A DNA stretch of 16,127 bases from contig CAJTUV010000054.1 of the NCBI GenBank assembly GCA_910579515.1, positions 1 to 16,127 on the forward strand, written 5' to 3'. Positions 6,070 to 14,129 of the stretch are shown one piece after another; positions within the stretch are counted from its first letter, which is position 1; every line of letters begins with the position of its first letter. The stretch is from an uncultured Hungatella sp. GTDB lineage: Bacteria > Bacillota > Clostridia > Lachnospirales > Lachnospiraceae. The position numbers and the translations under genes were made by a program. The notes beneath the pieces were generated by a model, which saw nothing but the letters and a program-made list of their open reading frames with translations, was not told the DNA's origin and made no database searches.

Positions 6070-6378
6070 ATGAATAAGAAGATAAAAACAGAAGCGGTAG
6101 ATCATCTGTTTGAAGCAATTCTTACATTAAAAAACTCAGAAGAATGTTATTCTTTCTTTGAGGATGTCTGCACGGTGAACGAGCTGTTATCCTTATCTCA
6201 AAGATATGAAGTGGCCAAGATGCTGAGGGAGAGAAAAACCTATTTGGAAATTGCAGAAAAAACGGGAGCCTCGACTGCGACGATCAGCAGGGTAAACCGT
6301 TCTTTGAATTACGGAAGCGATGGATACGATATGGTGTTTGGGCGGCTGCAAAAGGGACAGGAGCAGGTGGAACCATAA
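6070..6378 (+). CDS. YerC/YecD-type TrpR-like regulator
   Basis: A 102-aa protein of the TrpR-like YerC family. All landmarks are present: the helical N-terminus VDHLFEAILTLKNSEECYSFFED, read in two parts; ELLSLSQRYEVAKMLRE; and the HTH TYLEIAEKTGASTATISRVN followed by RSLNYGSDGYD. The family is related to the tryptophan repressor by fold, but its target in Clostridia is not well established. The start at ATG 6070 gives the usual length, with a modest GGGGA site upstream; an upstream extension in the same frame has no ribosome site. It is divergent from the truncated binding-protein gene and convergent with the DUF1836 gene, sharing a terminator hairpin with it. Confidence 0.9.
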   Translation: MNKKIKTEAVDHLFEAILTLKNSEECYSFFEDVCTVNELLSLSQRYEVAKMLRERKTYLEIAEKTGASTATISRVNRSLNYGSDGYDMVFGRLQKGQEQVEP

Positions 6379-6392
6379 TAAAATAGAAAGAT

Positions 6393-6423
6393 CAGGGAGC
6401 GGTTTTAACAGCGCCGCTCCCTG
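6393..6423 (-). terminator. Bidirectional-looking terminator hairpin
   Basis: CAGGGAGCGG (6393-6402) pairs perfectly with CCGCTCCCTG (6414-6423). The T-rich tail lies on the minus-strand side, so it fits the DUF1836 gene best; it may also stop transcription of the convergent YerC gene. Confidence 0.7.
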
Positions 6424-6446
6424 TAAGGATTCAGACAAAGTTATTT

Positions 6447-7061
6447 CTATTTTTTCTTTTTCCCATCAGAAGTCCTTTCTTCTCGAATCTGATCAATGAG
6501 CAGCTCCATAGTCTGCTTTTTTAAATAGACGTCAAATCCCAAGGCACAAATGAAAGCAAACAACTGAAGGTACTCCCGATCCTCCTCTTCCTGTTCTGTG
6601 AATACAGTCTGGACTGCACGGAATTTGCGGATCAAATCTTCTTTCAGCTGTTTCATCTGGTCTTTTTCCTGAGAAAAAATCTGCTCATAGATGTCCTGGA
6701 GAGAAAGCTCAGAGTGATCCATAAAGTGTTCTTCTGTAATGGGCTGAAACAAGGTTTCTATGTCGGAAAAAGCCAAAAAATTTTTGAAATAATAGATATA
6801 AATCAAAAGAAGCATGTGCTCCCTGGTGTATTTCTTTTTGATAGGGGGAGGAAGCAGGTTGTTCTTTGCATAGTTGTTAATCATGGTCTTTGTAAGAACC
6901 TTGTCATCAGGATAGCGCTTCGATTTTTTCAGGTGTTCATCCATAAATGTGGTCACCTGATCCATATACAAGTCAATATTTGGAATCTGCTCCGGCTTAA
7001 CATAGTCCAGGCTGTCAAGACGGGCAAAAATTCCCCGTAATTTTTCATTATTGTTTTTCAT
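6447..7061 (-). CDS. DUF1836 family protein, MerR-like HTH
   Basis: A 204-aa conserved Firmicutes protein. The diagnostic segment is DKVLTKTMINNYAKNNLLPP, followed by KKKYTREHMLLLIYIYYFK. That region resembles a MerR-type winged helix in which the TKTMINNY helix would read DNA. The rest is helical, with a hydrophobic patch (YLQLFAFICALGFDVYL) and a basic tail. No function has been proven as far as I know; DNA binding is inferred from the fold. The start at ATG 7061 is chosen because GAGGTG lies 6-7 nt upstream; ATG 7079 would overlap the -10 box. It has its own promoter and terminator. Confidence 0.85.
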   Translation of the reverse strand: MKNNNEKLRGIFARLDSLDYVKPEQIPNIDLYMDQVTTFMDEHLKKSKRYPDDKVLTKTMINNYAKNNLLPPPIKKKYTREHMLLLIYIYYFKNFLAFSDIETLFQPITEEHFMDHSELSLQDIYEQIFSQEKDQMKQLKEDLIRKFRAVQTVFTEQEEEDREYLQLFAFICALGFDVYLKKQTMELLIDQIREERTSDGKKKK

Positions 7062-7079
7062 AATTTCACCTCTGGTCAT

Positions 7080-7108
7080 ATTATATAGTATTAAAAACTA
7101 GATGACAA
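7080..7108 (-). promoter_or_regulatory. Promoter of the DUF1836 gene
   Basis: On the minus strand, TTGTCA (7108-7103), 17-nt spacer, TATAAT (7085-7080), 19 nt before the start codon. A strong sigma-A consensus. Confidence 0.75.
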
Positions 7109-7204
7109 GAGGGGATTTGCATCATTTGTTATAAAGATGATATGTCTGAACAGTAATATGCATAGACTGTTTTTGTAGTAGTATTGCGAGGAGAATGAAA
7201 AGGT

Positions 7205-8242
7205 ATGAAGAACGATTACTATAAATACCTGCCAGGCAGGAAACCGTCTCTGTTATCTCTCAATGATTATGTACTCCATGACAGTATCGCAGGGGGGCAG
7301 GTTTATGGATATGCCAATAAAAAAGGAAAAGAGATTTATTCTACAGAAGTTTTGATTAAAAAAACAGAGGAATCTTTTGAAGAATATGATCATAAAAGCT
7401 TTCCAGACGTGATAATGTACTTAAGACAAAAAGTTTCTGGCAGTCCAGAGGAGTTAAGAAGGGTAAAGGAGATTCTGGATCAGACTGCCGCAGGACTGGC
7501 GGCTGTTTTTTGCAGTCTTTACACAGGAGCAGAGAAAAGCAGACAGGCCAACCATCTGACAGAGCACGACTGGGAGTTCTGGAAAACGTGTTCCAGAATT
7601 TTTCTTGTGGGAAAGCTGGCCAAAGGCAAGCTGGGACAGTTTTTGGAAGAGGGTATCAAAGAGCATTTACAACTGCTTGGTATGAATCATTTTTCGGTTC
7701 AGTGTTTTGATAATCCTAAAGTGAATACAATTTCCCTGTTAGGATGCGCTCAGATGGGTCTTGCTGATAAAGAGATTGTGTATGTATTTGACTTTGGAAA
7801 TACGGCTGTAAAATGTGGGAGAGCGCATTTAACGCCGAACGGTTACGAGATTAAAGAGCAGCCGGCAATGATACACCAGGACTACCGTCAGATGAGCGAT
7901 ACGATTGAGACCGCAAAAGAAATACATAATCAGATTGTCTTAGCAGTCCTAAAGACAATCCAATGGCATCAAGAGGATTGTTCAGCCTATGAGGTGAGCT
8001 TATGTATGGCAAATAATTTGATTGATAATGAGATTGCAGACAGGGGTAGCTACCGCAGTTTGCGACTTTTAGCACCCTGCTATGGAGAGTATTTGCAGCA
8101 GTATTTAGAACAGGAAACCGGAAAAAAGTTTGAAGTTCACATTATGAATGATGCGCAGGCAGTTGCTAATCTGTTTCGGGAATGGTCGCCAAAGGCGGCG
8201 GTTGTGACGTTAGGCACCCACATGGGAATCGCATACCCATAG
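7205..8242 (+). CDS. ROK/ASKHA-like protein, possibly truncated
   Basis: A 345-aa protein. Residues 1-190 are not recognised. From about residue 193 it shows an ASKHA-type phosphate-1 motif (VYVFDFGNTAVKCGRA, compare the ROK motif DxGGTxxKxG), a helical part with two conserved-looking segments (YGEYLQQYLEQETGKKFEVH, IMNDAQAVA), and near the end VVTLGTHMGIAYP, like the ROK phosphate-2 motif (LGTGIGxG). The typical ROK ExGH and zinc motifs are missing, so sugar kinase activity is doubtful. The frame stops immediately after the phosphate-2-like motif, where ROK proteins continue for about 100 residues; either the family is short or the 3' end was lost. The start at ATG 7205 follows GAGGAG and AAAAGG. 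It is probably a transcriptional or sugar-sensing protein; this is an inference. Confidence 0.7.
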   Translation: MKNDYYKYLPGRKPSLLSLNDYVLHDSIAGGQVYGYANKKGKEIYSTEVLIKKTEESFEEYDHKSFPDVIMYLRQKVSGSPEELRRVKEILDQTAAGLAAVFCSLYTGAEKSRQANHLTEHDWEFWKTCSRIFLVGKLAKGKLGQFLEEGIKEHLQLLGMNHFSVQCFDNPKVNTISLLGCAQMGLADKEIVYVFDFGNTAVKCGRAHLTPNGYEIKEQPAMIHQDYRQMSDTIETAKEIHNQIVLAVLKTIQWHQEDCSAYEVSLCMANNLIDNEIADRGSYRSLRLLAPCYGEYLQQYLEQETGKKFEVHIMNDAQAVANLFREWSPKAAVVTLGTHMGIAYP

Positions 8243-8257
8243 AAACGTATTTTTTCA

Positions 8258-8286
8258 TTGAAATATTTCTTGACATTCTGTATAAT
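8258..8286 (+). promoter_or_regulatory. Promoter of the TSCPD gene
   Basis: TTGAAA (8258-8263), 17-nt spacer, TATAAT (8281-8286), 60 nt before the start codon and only 16 nt after the ROK-like stop. Confidence 0.75.
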
Positions 8287-8346
8287 AAACAAAGCAAAGA
8301 ATGTCAGATAAGATTTATGTTGAAAATAGAGAAGGAGGAGAACAGT

Positions 8347-8601
8347 ATGAGATATGAGATGAGACCGCAGGGAGTGTGCCCAAGTAAGATTAGTTTTGAT
8401 TTAGAGGGAAATGTGGTCACCAACATTCAATTTACCAACGGCTGCAACGGCAATTTAAAGGCCATCAGCAAAGTGGTGGACGGCATGACTGTGGAGCAGA
8501 TTGAGGGATTTTTCAGGGGAAATACTTGTGGAATGAAGCAGACCTCTTGTGCAGATCAGCTGGCTAAATGTGTGCGGCAGGCATATGAGGAGTCCAAATA
8601 G
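8347..8601 (+). CDS. TSCPD domain protein (TIGR03905-like)
   Basis: An 84-aa protein consisting of one TSCPD domain. This domain is otherwise found at the C-terminus of some ribonucleotide reductases, where its cysteines probably bind metal. Visible hallmarks are GVCPSKISFDLEGNVVTNIQ, FTNGCNGN, then GNTCGMKQTSCADQLAKCV. Four to five cysteines are arranged as in the stand-alone TIGR03905 family. The reading is secure: AAGGAGGA 7 nt before ATG 8347, its own promoter upstream and an intrinsic terminator 16 nt downstream. The role in the cell is unknown; a link to nucleotide metabolism is inferred from the domain's other context. Confidence 0.9.
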   Translation: MRYEMRPQGVCPSKISFDLEGNVVTNIQFTNGCNGNLKAISKVVDGMTVEQIEGFFRGNTCGMKQTSCADQLAKCVRQAYEESK

Positions 8602-8616
8602 GATACATAAAATCAT

Positions 8617-8674
8617 AAAAGCCGTCTGGTGGAGAAGCGTCACTTGACAATTCTTTTCCATCAGACGGCTTTTT
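8617..8674 (+). terminator. Terminator of the TSCPD gene
   Basis: AAAAGCCGTCTGGTGG (8617-8632) pairs with CCATCAGACGGCTTTT (8658-8673) with one wobble, ending in a T run. Confidence 0.9.
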
Positions 8675-8729
8675 AGCACAAATTCGCTTGTAAAGAAATG
8701 GTGTGAGGAAAAGCGATAATGAGGATAGA

Positions 8730-11009
8730 ATGGGGACGAAGATGGGAACTTACGATTTGTTGAATCCGATGCAAAAAGAGGCAGTGTTTCATACGGACGG
8801 GCCTCTTTTAGTACTGGCAGGGGCCGGATCTGGAAAGACCAGAGTACTGACTCACAGGATTGCATATTTAATTGAAGAAAAACAGGTGAATCCATGGAAT
8901 ATTATGGCAATTACGTTTACCAATAAAGCGGCGGGAGAAATGCGGGAGCGTGTAGACAGGCAGATAGAACACGGCGCCAGCAGCGTATGGGTCAGCACGT
9001 TTCACTCTTCCTGCGTCAGAATCCTGCGCAGACATATTGAATTTTTGGGATATGAGACTAATTTTACCATCTATGACAGCGACGACCAGAAGACTTTGAT
9101 AAAACAGGTTTACAAGGCGTTAAATATAGACAATCGGATGTATAAAGAGCGAGCGGTGATGAGTCAGATCTCCAGTGCAAAGGACGAGCTGATTTCACCA
9201 GAGGATTTCATGATCCAGGCAGAGGGAGACTATTATAAAAAGAAGGTGGCGGAGGTTTATCTGGAGTATCAGAGCCGTTTGAAAAAGAATAATGCTCTGG
9301 ATTTTGATGATCTGATTGTGAAAACCGTAGAATTGTTTTGCACTCAGCCGGAGGTGCTTTCTTACTATCAGGAACGGTTTCGCTACATTATGGTGGACGA
9401 GTATCAGGATACCAATACAGCTCAGTTTGAGCTGATCCGCCTTTTGGCCTCCAAATATAAAAATCTTTGTGTTGTAGGGGATGACGACCAGTCAATCTAT
9501 AAATTCAGAGGGGCGAATATTGGAAATATTCTCCATTTTGAAGAAGCGTTTCCAGGTGCAAAAGTGGTAAAGCTGGAAGAAAACTATCGTTCCACTCAAA
9601 ACATTTTGGACGCCGCCAATTCTGTGATTCGAAATAACAAGAGGAGAAAAGCAAAAACTTTGTGGACAGCCAATGGGGAAGGAGACAAGATTTGTTTCCG
9701 CCAGTTTGACCAGGCGTACGAGGAGGCAGACTATATTGTAAAGGATATACTGGCCAGAGGATATGCTTATGAAGACTGTGTGGTACTGTATCGAACCAAC
9801 GCCCAGTCCCGCCTTTTGGAGGAAAAATGTATCGCTTACAATGTTCCGTATCGTTTGGTAGGCGGAGTAAATTTTTATCAGAGAAGAGAAATAAAGGATA
9901 TTCTTGCATATTTAAAAACCATTGCTAATGGAAGAGACGATTTGGCGGCAGAGCGAATTGTAAACGTGCCTAAAAGAGGAATCGGCGCGGCCTCAATGTC
10001 AAAAGTGATTGTGTTTGCATCTGCCAATCAATACAGTCTCTATGACGCTATGGCCAGGGCTAGAGTCATTCCGGGACTTGGGAAAGCGGCGGAGAAAATA
10101 GGGAAGTTTACTGATCTAATTGAGAGTTTCCGACAAAGGGTTCAGGATGAGGCCTACTCTATTCGCCAGTTGATTGAAGATGTGCTGGAGGAAACGGGAT
10201 ATCAGAAGGAGCTTGAGGACGAAGAGGAGACAGAGGGACAAAGCCGTCTGGCCAATATTGAGGAATTGATGAACAAAGCGGTCAGCTATTGTGAAAATGA
10301 AGAAGATCCTACGTTAGATGGTTTTTTGGAGGAAGTGGCATTGGTGGCTGATATAGACCAGCTGGATCCTTCTGAGAGCAGAGTGACTCTTATGACGCTC
10401 CACAGTGCCAAGGGATTGGAGTATGAGCATGTATATTTAAGCGGTATGGAGGACGGATTATTCCCTAATTATATGGCTATCTCATCTGAGGACTGGGAGG
10501 CGTTGGAAGAGGAGCGGAGATTATGTTATGTAGGGATCACCAGAGCGAAAAAGCATTTAACATTAACAAGCGCCCGCATCAGAATGATTCGGGGAGAAAC
10601 CAGGTATTGTAAGAACAGCCGTTTTGTAGAGGAAATTCCAGAGGAACTTTTAGTCGCCAGCCGTTTAGAACCAAGGCTTTCTGGCGGAAATGGAAAACAG
10701 CGTTTGGAGGAGCTGGTAACATCAAGCGATCTTCCCTGGAATCAAAAATCAAAAGTAAACACGGTAAATCCTTATGCCTCAAGAGCGCCTCAGACTTCAG
10801 GCGGGAATCCTGGGTTTGGAAAGGCATTTTCTGTGGAAAAGGGAAACTTGAACTATCAGGCAGGCGACAGAGTAAGACACATAAAATTTGGACTGGGTGT
10901 GGTTCAGGAGATTAAAGACGGCCCTAAGGATTATGAAGTGACCGTTTGCTTTGACACAGCAGGTGTGAAACGAATGTTTGCTTCATTTGCCAGACTGGAA
11001 AAGGAATAA
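8730..11009 (+). CDS. pcrA: ATP-dependent DNA helicase PcrA/UvrD
   Basis: A superfamily 1A 3'-5' helicase for DNA repair and clearing of replication forks. All motifs are in order: Q-motif LLNPMQKEAV, Walker A GAGSGKT (31-37), Ia TFTNKAAGEM, Walker B VDEYQDTN, III GDDDQSIYKFRGA, IV YRTNAQSR, V VTLMTLHSAKGLEYEHVYLS, and VI EERRLCYVGITRAKKHLTLT. The tail GDRVRHIKFGLGVVQEI is the Tudor-like module of PcrA that contacts RNA polymerase. At 759 aa it has the usual length. ATG 8730 is preferred because GAGG lies 5 nt upstream; GTG 8703 lengthens it without a better site, and ATG 8742 is also possible. It follows a terminator, so it should have its own promoter, which I could not define well. It is intact and chromosomal. 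Confidence 0.97.
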   Translation: MGTKMGTYDLLNPMQKEAVFHTDGPLLVLAGAGSGKTRVLTHRIAYLIEEKQVNPWNIMAITFTNKAAGEMRERVDRQIEHGASSVWVSTFHSSCVRILRRHIEFLGYETNFTIYDSDDQKTLIKQVYKALNIDNRMYKERAVMSQISSAKDELISPEDFMIQAEGDYYKKKVAEVYLEYQSRLKKNNALDFDDLIVKTVELFCTQPEVLSYYQERFRYIMVDEYQDTNTAQFELIRLLASKYKNLCVVGDDDQSIYKFRGANIGNILHFEEAFPGAKVVKLEENYRSTQNILDAANSVIRNNKRRKAKTLWTANGEGDKICFRQFDQAYEEADYIVKDILARGYAYEDCVVLYRTNAQSRLLEEKCIAYNVPYRLVGGVNFYQRREIKDILAYLKTIANGRDDLAAERIVNVPKRGIGAASMSKVIVFASANQYSLYDAMARARVIPGLGKAAEKIGKFTDLIESFRQRVQDEAYSIRQLIEDVLEETGYQKELEDEEETEGQSRLANIEELMNKAVSYCENEEDPTLDGFLEEVALVADIDQLDPSESRVTLMTLHSAKGLEYEHVYLSGMEDGLFPNYMAISSEDWEALEEERRLCYVGITRAKKHLTLTSARIRMIRGETRYCKNSRFVEEIPEELLVASRLEPRLSGGNGKQRLEELVTSSDLPWNQKSKVNTVNPYASRAPQTSGGNPGFGKAFSVEKGNLNYQAGDRVRHIKFGLGVVQEIKDGPKDYEVTVCFDTAGVKRMFASFARLEKE

Positions 11010-11109
11010 ATTTTTCGTAAATAATAAAAAATAGGATAGTAAAATTATCAAAAGAATGGTATACTAATAGCATATGGAAAGTCAACCGAAAAGGAAGGTG
11101 CGTGGTGAT

Positions 11110-11409
11110 ATGAACAAATTTGATATGATGAGTAAAGACGCAATGAACCGTATGGAGGAGATTATGAATTCTACCAGATTAAACGAATTTCTTCACAGAA
11201 AAGAAGAAGAAGACAAGAAAAAAAATGTGATTCTTTGGGTACTGGCTATTTTAGGCGCAGTGGCGGCAGTGGCAGCAATCGCTTATGGAGTATATCGTTT
11301 CTTTACACCGGATTATCTGGATGATTTTGAGGATGACTTCGAAGACGATTTCGACGATGACTTCCTGGAAGAAGATGAGAAGGAAGAAGAGGCAGAGAAG
11401 GAAGAATAG
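11110..11409 (+). CDS. Small acidic membrane protein
   Basis: A 99-aa protein I cannot assign to a function; similar short proteins occur beside pcrA or rlmD in Lachnospiraceae. The N-terminus is helical and charged (DMMSKDAMNRMEEIMNSTRL). One transmembrane helix follows (ILWVLAILGAVAAVAAIAYG, about 42-61), then YRFF and a strongly acidic tail with repeated DDFEDDFEDDFDDDF and EEDEKEEE. The Lys run before the helix suggests the N-terminus is inside and the acidic tail outside. ATG 11110 is chosen over ATG 11074 because a -10-like TATACT at 11060 leaves no leader for the earlier one and AAGGAAGGTG precedes the later. It sits 100 nt after pcrA and ends at a strong terminator. Confidence 0.7.
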   Translation: MNKFDMMSKDAMNRMEEIMNSTRLNEFLHRKEEEDKKKNVILWVLAILGAVAAVAAIAYGVYRFFTPDYLDDFEDDFEDDFDDDFLEEDEKEEEAEKEE

Positions 11410-11422
11410 GAGTAAAGCTGAG

Positions 11423-11451
11423 GCGTGTCTCATAAAGAGGCACGCTTTTTT
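11423..11451 (+). terminator. Terminator after the small membrane protein gene
   Basis: GCGTGTCTC (11423-11431) pairs with GAGGCACGC (one wobble) and is followed by six T. Confidence 0.85.
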
Positions 11452-11489
11452 GGTAAAAATAAAAAGGAGAGAAAAGGAAGACAGGGAAG

Positions 11490-13202
11490 ATGAAAAAAGG
11501 TGAGGCGTATATTGGCATTGTGGAAAGAATGGAGTTCCCGAACAAGGGGATTGTTTTTATAGATGGGGAAAAGGCAGTTGTGAAAAATGCGCTTCCTGGG
11601 CAGGAGGTGCATTTTGTAGTAAACAAAAAAAGAAACGGAATCTGCGAAGGCCGTCTTCTTAAGGTAAGCAGAGAGTCAGAATTGGAAAAAGAGAAGAACC
11701 GCTGCCCTCATTTCGGTATTTGCGGTGGATGTGTGTCTCAAAGCATCCCTTATGAGGAACAGCTGAAGATAAAAGAAAAGCAGGTGAAGGATCTGATTGA
11801 CAGGGTATGTCGGGACTATGAGTTTGAGGGAATCAAAAGGAGCCCAATCCATGAGGGATATCGAGGGAAAATGGAGTTTTCTTTTGGCGACGAGTATAAA
11901 GGGGGACCTTTGGCTCTGGGACTGCATCAAAGAGGTAGTTTTCATGATATAGTAAATGTGGATGGATGTCGGATTGTCCATGAAGATTTTCGAAAAATAT
12001 TGACAGTGACCAGAGAATATTTTCAGGAGGAAGGGGTAGGGTTTTACCGAAAAAAGACCCATGAGGGATATTTGCGTCACCTGCTGGTGCGCCGCGCTGC
12101 GAAGACAGGGGACATTTTGGTGGCTTTGGTGACTTCTGGACAGGTGGAAGGCTTAAATAAACGCGGCTGTTTGAATGAGGGAGAGGGAGTGGAAAGAGAA
12201 AACCAATCAGATGGAAGCCAGAAAGAGGCAGCGCTGCTGGAAGGCTGGAAGAAACGTCTTTTATCTCTTTCTCTGGACGGAATGTATGGGGGGATCCTCC
12301 ATATCCGTAATGACAGCCTGGCGGATGTGGTACAGAGCGATAAGACGACGATTCTCTACGGGCAGGATTATTTTTATGAAGAATTGCTGGGGCTGCGATT
12401 TAAGATAACTCCGTTTTCCTTTTTTCAGACAAACTCATTGGGAGCGGAGGTTTTGTATGAAACTGTGAGAGGATATGTAGGGGATACGAAAGACAAGGTG
12501 GTCTTTGATTTATATAGCGGGACCGGAACCATCGCTCAAGTTCTGGCTCCTGTGGCGAAGAAGGTTGTGGGAGTGGAAATTGTGGAGGAAGCAGTGGAGG
12601 CAGCCAGAGAGAATGCTGTCAGGAATGGTTTGGAAAACTGTGAATTTATTGCCGGCGATGTCTTGAAGGTTGTGGGAGGTCTGGAGGAAAAGCCGGATTT
12701 GATTGTGCTGGACCCGCCAAGGGAAGGGATCCATCCCAAGGCGTTGGGGAAGATTATTGATTTTGGGGTTGAGCGGATGGTGTATATTTCTTGTAAGATT
12801 ACCAGTCTCGTGAGGGATTTGGCGGTGCTGCAGGAGAATGGGTACGTGGTTGAAAAGGTGCGGGCAGTGGATATGTTTCCTTCGACGGGGCATGTGGAGA
12901 CGGTATGTTTATTGTCCAAACTTCATTCAGACCAACATATCGAGGTTGAGCTTCAGATGGACGAGCTTGATTTGACGGTTGCGGAGAGTAAGGCAACCTA
13001 CGAGGAAATTAAGGATTATGTGTTGGAGCATAGTGGATTGAAAGTCAGCAGTTTATATATCGCACAGGTAAAAGAAAAATGTGGAATTATCGAGAGGGTG
13101 AACTATAATCTTCCAAAATCAGAAAATTCCAGACAGCCGAAATGTCCGCCAGAGAAAGAAGCGGCGATAAGGGAGGCGTTGGAATATTTTCGTATGATTT
13201 GA
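11490..13202 (+). CDS. rlmD: 23S rRNA (uracil-C5)-methyltransferase RlmD/RumA-type with extra C-terminal domain
   Basis: An SAM-dependent m5U methyltransferase for 23S rRNA (U1939 or U747 type). An N-terminal TRAM domain (GIVERMEFPNKGIVFIDGEK) is followed by the Fe-S cysteines C72, C78 and C81 (CPHFGICGGC). Next come the SAM motif FDLYSGTGTIAQ (near 338), LDPPREG (near 407), catalytic Cys in VYISCK (near 434) and the general-base Glu in TGHVETV (H468, E470). Family members end soon after HVETVxLL at about 450-475 aa. This one continues with about 93 residues (DELDLTVAESKATYEEIKDY, then HSGLKVSSLYIAQVKEKCGI and KCPPEKEAAIREALEYF), a compact helix-turn-helix-like domain. I remember similar tails in clostridial mobile-element genes, so the 3' end is probably element-derived (see findings). 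ATG 11490 follows AGGGAAG. The variable loop near 217-245 is lineage-specific. Confidence 0.93.
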   Translation: MKKGEAYIGIVERMEFPNKGIVFIDGEKAVVKNALPGQEVHFVVNKKRNGICEGRLLKVSRESELEKEKNRCPHFGICGGCVSQSIPYEEQLKIKEKQVKDLIDRVCRDYEFEGIKRSPIHEGYRGKMEFSFGDEYKGGPLALGLHQRGSFHDIVNVDGCRIVHEDFRKILTVTREYFQEEGVGFYRKKTHEGYLRHLLVRRAAKTGDILVALVTSGQVEGLNKRGCLNEGEGVERENQSDGSQKEAALLEGWKKRLLSLSLDGMYGGILHIRNDSLADVVQSDKTTILYGQDYFYEELLGLRFKITPFSFFQTNSLGAEVLYETVRGYVGDTKDKVVFDLYSGTGTIAQVLAPVAKKVVGVEIVEEAVEAARENAVRNGLENCEFIAGDVLKVVGGLEEKPDLIVLDPPREGIHPKALGKIIDFGVERMVYISCKITSLVRDLAVLQENGYVVEKVRAVDMFPSTGHVETVCLLSKLHSDQHIEVELQMDELDLTVAESKATYEEIKDYVLEHSGLKVSSLYIAQVKEKCGIIERVNYNLPKSENSRQPKCPPEKEAAIREALEYFRMI

Positions 13203-13206
13203 TGGG

Positions 13207-13256
13207 AGCAATAGCACTTTATTTTCGATTGCTATTTTAGAAATATAGAAGCAATC
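13207..13256. repeat. Alternating short inverted repeats after rlmD
   Basis: AGCAAT (13207-13212), GATTGCT (13227-13233) and AGCAATC (13250-13256) form two mutually exclusive hairpins. The first is followed by the T-containing ATTTTAG and could be a weak terminator. Confidence 0.4.
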
Positions 13257-13292
13257 TGAATTTGTATATAAAGCGATTGTGAACGAGGAAAA

Positions 13293-14129
13293 ATGGAAAG
13301 GATTTATGGTATGAGAAATAGGGAAAATAAAAGCATAAACAAACTTACAAAAGTAATATATTTTGATGAAAGTTCGGTTACTGACTATATTCAGATAATT
13401 GAGGGAGGACAACTTATCAAAACCACGGAATTACTAAGTGGAGATACAGATAGTGGAGAAGCTAAAGTAAGTGCGGAAGCATCTATTGGTATAAGTAGTT
13501 TATTTAAGAATTTAATTGGACTTGGGGCAAAAGCTCAAATGGAATCAAATTTAGAAACATCTTTTAAAAGCGAAGAATTAATAAAAACAATATTGCAGAA
13601 TACAATTCTGACTGATTTTTTGGATATAGTTGAAAATGAAGAATCTCATATTGTGGTGTTTGATGATATTAAAATAAAGGTGATAAAAGATTCTCTTAGT
13701 TATGTTATTATGATTGCTCCATATATGAAGATGTTTAAAGGAGAAGGTTTAAATCTCAACACGGATTTGGATTTAAGTATTGATATTGTTAATATGGATG
13801 ACAGTATAAAACTTGCAAAAGGGTATTTTGAATTTGAGGGAATTGTTGAAAATGATTCTGTAATACTCCGATTTAATATAGAGAGTTTTAAAAATAATTA
13901 CAAAATATCGGATTTGCTAAAAATGGATTTGACCATTTATGCAGTACCAGTAGGAAAGGTTGAACGGAAAAATATTTCTATTGTTTCTGAAATAAATGCT
14001 GCTACGGCAGAGGAAGTTTCTTATGATAATCCAACATATGGTGAAGATGAGGGAGATGAAGAAGTTACTTCTAGGGATTTGTTAACGGTTTTCGATGTAC
14101 TTTTAGCAGGAGTGGCACAGCATGAATAA
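13293..14129 (+). CDS. DUF6414-like protein
   Basis: A 278-aa protein. The start of the domain (TKVIYFDESSVTDYIQIIEG) matches what I remember of DUF6414 proteins, whose function is not established and which are often seen in mobile or defence loci. After it comes a glycine/alanine-rich amphipathic part (EASIGISSLFKNLIGLGAKA) that might contact membranes or assemble. Then come alternating strands and helices (HIVVFDDIKIKVIKDSLSYV, EFEGIVENDSVILRFNIE) and an acidic linker (EDEGDEE) before a C-terminal helix (DLLTVFDVLLAGVA). The start is ATG 13293 (GAGG just upstream); ATG 13311 is an alternative. The last 8 nt overlap the AAA+ gene, so the two form one operon. AT-rich, unlike rlmD. The family call is by memory, not by search. 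Confidence 0.7.
   Translation: MERIYGMRNRENKSINKLTKVIYFDESSVTDYIQIIEGGQLIKTTELLSGDTDSGEAKVSAEASIGISSLFKNLIGLGAKAQMESNLETSFKSEELIKTILQNTILTDFLDIVENEESHIVVFDDIKIKVIKDSLSYVIMIAPYMKMFKGEGLNLNTDLDLSIDIVNMDDSIKLAKGYFEFEGIVENDSVILRFNIESFKNNYKISDLLKMDLTIYAVPVGKVERKNISIVSEINAATAEEVSYDNPTYGEDEGDEEVTSRDLLTVFDVLLAGVAQHE

Noticed and set aside
12510..12919. Two minus-strand frames inside rlmD
   Set aside because: They lie opposite the conserved SAM and catalytic motifs and have no ribosome sites.
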